Below are positions 14,170 to 19,346 of a stretch of 19,346 nucleotides of DNA, in pieces. The DNA comes from UBA1140 sp964409295. GTDB taxonomy: Bacteria > Campylobacterota > Campylobacteria > Campylobacterales > Sulfurovaceae. The DNA lies in NCBI GenBank assembly GCA_964409295.1, contig CAYPCV010000113.1, positions 1 to 19,346 on the forward strand, given 5' to 3'. Within the stretch, counting starts at the first letter, position 1, and each line of letters begins with the position of its first letter. The notes beneath the pieces were generated by a model, which was given only the letters and a program-made list of their open reading frames with translations, was not told the origin of the DNA and ran no database searches. The position numbers were made by a program, and so were the translations under genes.

Positions 14170-14991
14170 ATGAAGATTATTTTAAAATTTTTTATAATGG
14201 TTTACACATTACTCGCAAGCCAAAATTTACTGGCTTCAGAAGTTGTTGCGAGCGTCAATAACTCTGATATTACACAAGAAGAGGTTAACCAATTTGTTAT
14301 TTCTAGTATTCCCGGTGCAAATTTTTCAGTCTTAACCTATGAACAACAAAAAGGAGTTATTAATCAAATGATTGATAGAAGGCTCTTTTTAGAAGATGCA
14401 AAAAAAATGAATATCGCCTCTCGTCCAGAGTTTATAGAAGCACTTGAAAAAGAGAAAGAAAATTTAATGCTTGATTTTTGGATGAAAGAGAAGGTAGAGG
14501 AGATTGCAATTTCAGATAGAGATGCAAAAATATACTACAGAGATAATCATGCAAAATTCAATAAACCTGCTTCTGTAAAAGTTCGACATATTTTATTATC
14601 AACAGAGGCAGAAGCTAGAGCAATTATTCTAAAATTAAAGCGTAGTCATAATAATTTAAGAGAGAATTTTATTTTATTAGCAAAAGAAAAATCTACAGGG
14701 CCTAGTGCTATTAATGGTGGCGAATTGGACTGGTTTATCAAAGAACAGATGGTTCCTGAATTTTCAGAAGCTGCCTTCTCTTTAAAAAAAGGGACTATCA
14801 CTACTCAACCTGTCAAAACACAATTTGGGTATCATGTCATCTATTTAGAAGATAAACGAGAACAAGGCTCCATACCTTTTGAAGTCGTAAAATCTGACAT
14901 TATAAAAGTATTACGAAGTCTCAAATTTAAAGCAAAATTAGCAAGATTAAGTAAAAAAATGAAAGAATCAGCAGTTATTACTGTAAAATAA
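14170..14991 (+). CDS. Periplasmic parvulin-type peptidyl-prolyl isomerase (PEB4/SurA-like)
   Basis: The 273-residue product has a signal peptide (about 1-22), a SurA-like chaperone N-domain (EVVASVNNSDITQEEV, then a QMIDRRLFLEDAKK helix) and a parvulin domain (about 134-235). Parvulin hallmarks are VRHILLST, GGELDWF, FSEAAFSLKKG and FGYHVIYLED. Such proteins isomerise prolines and assist outer-membrane protein folding. The aldolase gene follows after 27 nt, the same order as peb4 (Cj0596) and fba (Cj0597) in Campylobacter jejuni. This supports orthology with PEB4. Confidence 0.92.
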   Translation: MKIILKFFIMVYTLLASQNLLASEVVASVNNSDITQEEVNQFVISSIPGANFSVLTYEQQKGVINQMIDRRLFLEDAKKMNIASRPEFIEALEKEKENLMLDFWMKEKVEEIAISDRDAKIYYRDNHAKFNKPASVKVRHILLSTEAEARAIILKLKRSHNNLRENFILLAKEKSTGPSAINGGELDWFIKEQMVPEFSEAAFSLKKGTITTQPVKTQFGYHVIYLEDKREQGSIPFEVVKSDIIKVLRSLKFKAKLARLSKKMKESAVITVK

Positions 14992-15018
14992 CAAAAAAAT
15001 TAAAAGGTATAAACTAGA

Positions 15019-16092
15019 ATGGGAAATAAAGTATTAGATAATTTAGCATGTGGTGTTTTAAGTGGCGAAGAAGTTCAAACACTTTTTAAAATAGCAAAAG
15101 AGGAAGGTTTTGCTATTCCTGCTGTCAATGTTGTTGGAACATCATCCATCAATGCTGTCTTAGAATCAGCAAGTAAGGTTAACTCTCCTATTATTATTCA
15201 ATTTTCCAATGGTGGTGGAGATTTTTATGCAGGAAAAGGAATCTCTTCGGAGCAGAGAGCTGTTTTAGGAACAATCTCTGGTGCACAACATGTTCATACA
15301 GTAGCCAAAGCGTATGGTGTACCTGTTATCTTACATACAGACCATGCAGGACGTAAACTGTTACCTTGGATAGATGCTCTTCTTGATGCTAGTGAAAAAC
15401 ATTTCCAAGCCTTTGGAAAACCTCTTTTCTCATCACACATGATTGACCTCTCAGAAGAGCCAATCGAAGAGAACATTGCAACCTGTAAAGAGTATCTAGC
15501 ACGAATGTCAAAAATTGGTATTACTCTTGAAATTGAGTTGGGTGTAACAGGTGGAGAAGAAGATGGTGTAGACAATACAGAAATAGATAATGCTCTACTA
15601 TACACGCAACCTGAAGAGGTAGCCTATGCGTATGAAGAGTTACTAAAGGTATCTCCTATGTTTACCATTGCTGCTTCATTTGGAAATGTTCATGGAGTCT
15701 ATAAACCAGGAAATGTTGTCTTAACACCAACCATTTTGGACAATTCACAAAAGTACATTCAAGAGAAGTTTAATACAGCTGAAAAACCTGTTGATTTTGT
15801 CTTTCATGGTGGTTCGGGTTCAGAGCTTTCAGATATAAGAGAATCTATTGGTTACGGTGTTATTAAAATGAATATTGATACCGACACACAGTGGGCATTT
15901 TGGGATGGTATTCGTAAGTATATTGCAAAAAACCATGACTATCTACAAGCTCAAATCGGTAACCCTGAGGGCGAAGATAAACCAAATAAGAAATATTATG
16001 ACCCTCGTAAATGGCTAAGAGAAGGAGAACTATCTGTCGTTAAACGTTTAGAACAAGCATTCTCTGACTTGAACTGTTTGGATAGAAATTAA
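15019..16092 (+). CDS. fbaA: Class II fructose-bisphosphate aldolase
   Basis: The 357-residue zinc enzyme interconverts fructose-1,6-bisphosphate with glyceraldehyde-3-phosphate and dihydroxyacetone phosphate. ILHTDHA carries proton donor Asp108 and zinc ligand His109. ELGVTGGEEDG, FGNVHGVYKPGN (His ligand), FHGGSGS (His ligand, phosphate loop) and NIDTDTQ are all intact. Length and the insertion pattern place it in the long class IIA group, like E. coli FbaA. In an organism of this phylum, gluconeogenesis is a likely main direction, which is inference. It is probably co-transcribed with the upstream isomerase gene; AAAGG precedes the ATG. No terminator hairpin follows. Confidence 0.97.
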   Translation: MGNKVLDNLACGVLSGEEVQTLFKIAKEEGFAIPAVNVVGTSSINAVLESASKVNSPIIIQFSNGGGDFYAGKGISSEQRAVLGTISGAQHVHTVAKAYGVPVILHTDHAGRKLLPWIDALLDASEKHFQAFGKPLFSSHMIDLSEEPIEENIATCKEYLARMSKIGITLEIELGVTGGEEDGVDNTEIDNALLYTQPEEVAYAYEELLKVSPMFTIAASFGNVHGVYKPGNVVLTPTILDNSQKYIQEKFNTAEKPVDFVFHGGSGSELSDIRESIGYGVIKMNIDTDTQWAFWDGIRKYIAKNHDYLQAQIGNPEGEDKPNKKYYDPRKWLREGELSVVKRLEQAFSDLNCLDRN

Positions 16093-16142
16093 TATTTAGT
16101 TTAATCATTTGGTCATCTATGTCAAAATTAATAGTCTAGACC

Positions 16143-16151
16143 TGCTATAAT
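16143..16151 (+). promoter_or_regulatory. Extended -10 promoter of aroE
   Basis: TGC-TATAAT lies 23 nt before the aroE ATG. The short leader contains AGGA (16165-16168) 6 nt before the start. Confidence 0.65.
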
Positions 16152-16174
16152 TTCCAAAAAAATCAGGACAAGTA

Positions 16175-16969
16175 ATGCAACTTTTTACAATTTTTGGAAA
16201 TCCAGTTTCACACTCTAAATCGCCACTTATGCACAACCTTTCATTTAAGGGATTAAAGTATAATGGCTGTTATACACGTTATAAATTAGAAGATGGAAGC
16301 AAATTAAAGAGTAAATTTTTAGAGCTTGGTATCAAAGGGGCAAACATTACTGTACCTCATAAAGAGCATGCATTTAATGCCTGTGATGAGCTTGATGAAT
16401 TTGCTCAAAAAGTAGGAACAGTCAATACCATTGTTAATAAAAATGGAAAACTATATGGTTACAATACCGATGCCCCTGGGTTTTTAAAAGCCATTTCTGA
16501 ATTTAAAAATATAAAAACAGTACTCTTTTTGGGTGCTGGGGGAACGGCTCAATCAACATCTATCGTTCTTAGAGATGCTGGATATGAAGTAACCCTGCTC
16601 AATCGAAGCGAAGAGAGACTCCAAAAGTACATAAACGAGGGCTTTCAAACCTATACTTTTGATACTTTTATCAATGAAAAAAGATACGATTTAGTTGTTA
16701 ATATGACTTCAGCAGGTTTAGAAGATGAAAATTTACCTTGTCCTATAGAGATACTAGAACACGTTCTTCCAAATGCTTTGGCTTGTGTAGATGTTATTTA
16801 TGGAAAAGAGACACCCTTTTTAAAATTAGCAAAAAGCTATAATAAACCTACAAAGGATGGTTCAGATATGCTTCTATATCAAGGAATAATTGCATTTGAG
16901 TACTTTACAGAGGGTAAATTTACCTTTGAAGAGATTAAAATTCAAATGCAACAAGCATTTATACTCTAA
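16175..16969 (+). CDS. aroE: Shikimate dehydrogenase
   Basis: The 264-residue NADP-dependent enzyme reduces 3-dehydroshikimate to shikimate in chorismate synthesis. Shikimate-binding Ser14 and Ser16 (HSKSP), the catalytic Lys63 in NITVPHKE, and Asp99 in NTDAPGF are present. Nucleotide-binding residues appear as LGAGGTA (119-125) and NRS (143-145). The C-terminal GSDMLLYQG is typical. It has its own promoter and its stop lies 2 nt from that of the facing rhodanese gene. Confidence 0.96.
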   Translation: MQLFTIFGNPVSHSKSPLMHNLSFKGLKYNGCYTRYKLEDGSKLKSKFLELGIKGANITVPHKEHAFNACDELDEFAQKVGTVNTIVNKNGKLYGYNTDAPGFLKAISEFKNIKTVLFLGAGGTAQSTSIVLRDAGYEVTLLNRSEERLQKYINEGFQTYTFDTFINEKRYDLVVNMTSAGLEDENLPCPIEILEHVLPNALACVDVIYGKETPFLKLAKSYNKPTKDGSDMLLYQGIIAFEYFTEGKFTFEEIKIQMQQAFIL

Positions 16970-16971
16970 AT

Positions 16972-17472
16972 TTAACTTGAAGCATTGGACTCTCTAATCG
17001 GAGTCACTAACGAAGCTTCTTTCTCTAACAACTCTTTAGAGGGTTGTCTAAATTCTACAGAGGCATTTACTCTATTTTGATTATAAGGTACAGGTTTAAA
17101 TCCTTCTCTCAATAGACTCATCATACCACCAGTGAGATTAACAACGTTATAACTATTTTTTACCCCTAAAAAATTAGCAATTAACTTAGTTCTACTTCCA
17201 CTATTACAAATAATTGCAAACTCTTCATCTTTCTCTACAACCTTATCAAGTTCTTCTAAAAATGCCTTTGCATCATAGCCATATCGTTCATCAAAAAAAG
17301 TAATAAGATGAGCTTTTTTTATAACCCCCATTTGTACCCACTCTCCCTTGGTACGAATATCAATAATCTTCATTTTTGTCTCTTCTACAAATGCCCTTGT
17401 AGCAGGCATATTTGTAACCTTAGCAAAGAGTACAGAGCTTAAAAGTATGGCTCCAACTATTTTCTTTATCAT
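16972..17472 (-). CDS. Periplasmic rhodanese-like domain protein
   Basis: The 166-residue product has a signal peptide (about 1-18) and one rhodanese domain (about 27-130): IDIRTKGEWVQMG, then the active-site loop CNSGSRT with Cys89, and the NLTGGMMSL helix. Single-domain rhodaneses move sulfane sulfur or carry persulfides; the partner here is unknown. The tail (131-166) is polar and not part of the fold. The ribosome site AAGGAT precedes the ATG. Export of a sulfurtransferase would suit a sulfur-metabolising bacterium, but this is only inference. Confidence 0.85.
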   Translation of the reverse strand: MIKKIVGAILLSSVLFAKVTNMPATRAFVEETKMKIIDIRTKGEWVQMGVIKKAHLITFFDERYGYDAKAFLEELDKVVEKDEEFAIICNSGSRTKLIANFLGVKNSYNVVNLTGGMMSLLREGFKPVPYNQNRVNASVEFRQPSKELLEKEASLVTPIRESNASS

Positions 17473-17554
17473 CGGTCTTATCCTTATTTAATATAGTAAT
17501 ATAATATTGGTTTTCCTGAAAGAATATTCTAGCGAGTAATTGTGAATAATTTGT

Positions 17555-17579
17555 AAAGAGACTGAAAATCAGTCTCTTT
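17555..17579 (-). terminator. Intrinsic terminator of purH
   Basis: A perfect inverted repeat, AAAGAGACTGA/TCAGTCTCTTT, with a 3-nt centre lies 13 nt past the purH stop in the direction of transcription. On the minus strand the stem is followed by an A/T-rich stretch. It also insulates the downstream rhodanese gene. Confidence 0.8.
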
Positions 17580-17592
17580 TACTGAAGAGTGA

Positions 17593-19125
17593 TTAATGTA
17601 AAAAGTGTCTAACGGTTGTAAAGTAGAGTGAAATTCCATGCTCATTAGCAGCATCGATAACCTCTTCATCACGAATACTTCCACCTGGTTCAATAATAGC
17701 TTTTACCCCTGCTTCGGCTGCTGCGTCAATGCTATCACGGAATGGGAAGAATGCTTCTGATGCCATTGCTGCACCACTCACATCAATGTCCATCTCTTTT
17801 GCTTTTTTCAAGGCACATTGAGCAGCATCTACACGGCTAGTCATCCCCATACCCACAGCGACCATTGCAGAATCTTTTACATAAACAACACAGTTTGATT
17901 TTGTCAGACCTGCAACTTTCCAAGCAATCTCTAAATCTTTCATCTCTTGTTCTGTTGCTGTAAGTTCTGATTTTTTATGAGCGTTATGTACTTCATTATC
18001 ACAAATACAGTCAGAGTTTTGGTAAACAAATCCACCATCAACGTGTTTAAAGTCATGGCTATCTTTGCTCATTACTAGTTTTGTTCCACCCTGTGAAAAG
18101 AGTTTAAGGCGTTTTTTCTTTGTAAATACTTCTAGTGCTTCCTCTGTAAAGTCTGATGCCATAACCACTTCTAAAAAGATTTCATTCATCTTCTCAGCCA
18201 ATGCTTTATCTACTATACCATTAACTGCAACTACACCACCAAAAGCAGAGATAGGGTCACATCTAAGTGCCTCGGTATACGACTCTAACAGAGTAGCTTT
18301 TAGAGCAAATCCACAAGGGTTACCGTGTTTTACAATACATACTGCATTTTCATCGCCAAAACTTGAAGCAATTTTTAATGCACCATTAACGTCATTAATA
18401 TTGTTAAAAGATGCTTCGCCTTTTACTTGTTTAAAGTTATTGGTAAAATGATTATCAAACTCATACAATGCACCTTTTTGGTGTGGATTCTCTCCGTAAC
18501 GTGTTTGGAATGATTTTTTACCCGTAATAAACTGATAATCTCCAAAACCATTATTAAAACGACCATTCATATAGTTAGCAATCATTGCATCGTATGATGC
18601 AGTATGTTCAAACGCTTTAATCATTAAATCTCTTCTGAACTCTAGGCTATCATTTTTTGTCTCTAAAGCATTAATAACAGAAGCGTAATCAGAAGCATCG
18701 GTAACAATAAGAACATCATTGAAGTTTTTCGCGGCCGAGCGAACCATAGTTGGCCCACCAATATCTATATTTTCGATAATTTCATCAAAATCTTCTGTTC
18801 GTTCAATGGTCTCTTTAAAAGGGTAAAGATTTACACAGACCAAATCAATTCCCTCGACACCCAACTCTTTTGCCTGTGCCACATGAGCTTCATCGCCACG
18901 TTTATGTAAAATTCCACCATGAACATAAGGGTTCAGAGTCTTTACACGACCTTCAAAACACTCTGGGAACTTAGTTACTTCATCAATCTCAATAACCTTA
19001 ACACCCGACTCATTTAGTTTTTTATAAGTACCTCCAGTTGAGATAATTTCCCAACCCATTTTCTCTAAACCTTGTGCGAATTCTACGATTCCACTCTTAT
19101 CACTAACGCTTAGTAATGCTCTCAT
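17593..19125 (-). CDS. purH: Bifunctional AICAR formyltransferase / IMP cyclohydrolase
   Basis: The 510-residue product catalyses the last two steps of IMP synthesis. The N-terminal cyclohydrolase domain shows SVSDKSG (6-12), STGGT (29-33) and VNLYPFKET. The C-terminal transformylase domain shows TRYGENPHQKGA, VKHGNPCG (the Lys-His catalytic pair) and DPISAFGG. The C-terminal FFPFRDSIDAAAEAG...IEPGGSIRDEEVI is complete. An AAGG lies before the ATG, a TATAAT box at 19151-19156 serves as -10, and a hairpin terminator follows the gene. A TnpB element ends just upstream of this promoter. Confidence 0.97.
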   Translation of the reverse strand: MRALLSVSDKSGIVEFAQGLEKMGWEIISTGGTYKKLNESGVKVIEIDEVTKFPECFEGRVKTLNPYVHGGILHKRGDEAHVAQAKELGVEGIDLVCVNLYPFKETIERTEDFDEIIENIDIGGPTMVRSAAKNFNDVLIVTDASDYASVINALETKNDSLEFRRDLMIKAFEHTASYDAMIANYMNGRFNNGFGDYQFITGKKSFQTRYGENPHQKGALYEFDNHFTNNFKQVKGEASFNNINDVNGALKIASSFGDENAVCIVKHGNPCGFALKATLLESYTEALRCDPISAFGGVVAVNGIVDKALAEKMNEIFLEVVMASDFTEEALEVFTKKKRLKLFSQGGTKLVMSKDSHDFKHVDGGFVYQNSDCICDNEVHNAHKKSELTATEQEMKDLEIAWKVAGLTKSNCVVYVKDSAMVAVGMGMTSRVDAAQCALKKAKEMDIDVSGAAMASEAFFPFRDSIDAAAEAGVKAIIEPGGSIRDEEVIDAANEHGISLYFTTVRHFLH

Positions 19126-19150
19126 TATAGACCTTAAAAGTTTTTTTGAA

Positions 19151-19156
19151 ATTATA
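19151..19156 (-). promoter_or_regulatory. -10 box (TATAAT) of purH
   Basis: On the minus strand TATAAT lies 25 nt before the purH ATG. At the usual 17-nt spacing, the -35 position (about 19174-19179) reads AACTAT and falls across the predicted right end of the mobile element. Confidence 0.6.
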
Positions 19157-19177
19157 GCGAAATGTGACTAATGATAG

Positions 19178-19221
19178 TTGATACTCCACAACTTGAAAGA
19201 GGTGAATTCTTCATCCATAGC
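19178..19221 (-). mobile_element. Right end of an IS200/IS605-type element
   Basis: Just past the tnpB stop the minus strand carries GAATTCAC, an imperfect hairpin (19187-19204, CAC/GTG outer stem) and GGAGTATCAA ending at 19178. This layout, a subterminal hairpin followed by GGAGTAT(C)AA, resembles right ends of IS605-group elements. The exact boundary is estimated, and the left end is outside the window. Confidence 0.55.
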
Positions 19222-19346
19222 TTAAACAGCTATTTTAAGTGAAGCATTGTTGCCGTGTATCCCACGGGCAAGTATGTTTTTACTAGCATTTATATCTGCA
19301 TTGGCAGAATGCCCACAAGATGTACATACAAACTTATCTTGTGATT
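19222..19346 (-). CDS. tnpB: TnpB (IS200/IS605 OrfB) C-terminal fragment, runs off window
   Basis: Forty codons before a TAA are visible on the minus strand. They read DKFVCTSCGHSANADINASK followed by NILARG, which is the second half of the TnpB zinc ribbon (CxxCG) and the conserved NADxNAxxNI helix with the RuvC-III aspartate. TnpB is an RNA-guided DNA nuclease related to Cas12 and helps IS200/IS605 elements persist. The rest of the gene, any tnpA and the left end are outside, so I cannot tell whether it is intact. The 3' end of such genes also encodes the omega-RNA scaffold. Confidence 0.88.
   Translation of the reverse strand, partial: SQDKFVCTSCGHSANADINASKNILARGIHGNNASLKIAV

Noticed and set aside
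1..19346. CRISPR array, phage genes, restriction or toxin-antitoxin system
   Set aside because: No regularly spaced repeats and no such protein families; the RHH domain is fused to a receiver and has no adjacent toxin gene.

Overview
This is a chromosomal window from a low-GC member of the Campylobacterota (former Epsilonproteobacteria). The best clue is a parvulin-type periplasmic chaperone gene placed directly upstream of a class II fructose-bisphosphate aldolase gene, the same order as peb4-fba in Campylobacter jejuni. Other clues are -10 boxes of the TATAAT type mostly without a -35 partner, direct-sulfhydrylation methionine genes (metX and metY), and overall codon and base use. A free-living Sulfurimonas/Sulfurovum/Arcobacter-like bacterium fits, but I cannot name the genus.

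Layout. 1-563 (-) holds the N-terminal part of a HypF-like protein that runs off the edge. 796-1275 (+) is a stand-alone CinA C-terminal (PncC) amidase. 1291-2008 is a seven-gene tRNA array, Lys-Asp-Lys-Val-Glu-Val-Asp, behind a promoter that matches the sigma70 consensus exactly. 2112-4194 (+) carries a ThiF/MoeB-like protein, a small lipoprotein, ridA and a membrane-anchored transglutaminase-like protein. 4238-5506 is metY. 5547-6374 (-) is a DsbC-family periplasmic thiol-disulfide protein. 6528-8642 (+) is a metX-xseB-nitrilase-fold operon. 8785-9330 (+) is an orphan response regulator whose C-terminus is a ribbon-helix-helix domain. 9383-12062 (-) has an outer-membrane barrel protein, radA and a secreted acidic protein. 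12123-13388 (+) is pepD, tail to tail with nth. 14170-16092 (+) is the ppiC-fbaA pair. 16175-16969 is aroE, 16972-17472 (-) a periplasmic rhodanese and 17593-19125 (-) purH. The window ends in the 3' end of an IS200/IS605-type tnpB gene whose right end lies just upstream of the purH promoter.

Together this is mostly housekeeping: methionine synthesis (metX makes O-acetylhomoserine, metY sulfhydrylates it), purine, shikimate and glycolytic/gluconeogenic enzymes, DNA repair (radA, nth, xseB) and envelope protein quality control (DsbC-like, PpiC, rhodanese). Transcription units are short and often convergent, with stops touching or overlapping (pepD/nth, aroE/rhodanese).

I see no new multi-gene defence or mobile system. 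The points most worth following are the receiver-RHH fusion with TTAAC/GTTAA elements at its promoter, the nitrilase-fold protein without its catalytic cysteine, the TnpB right end that would place an omega-RNA guide over the purH promoter, the HypF-like protein without a recognisable acylphosphatase motif, and the repeated tRNA array.
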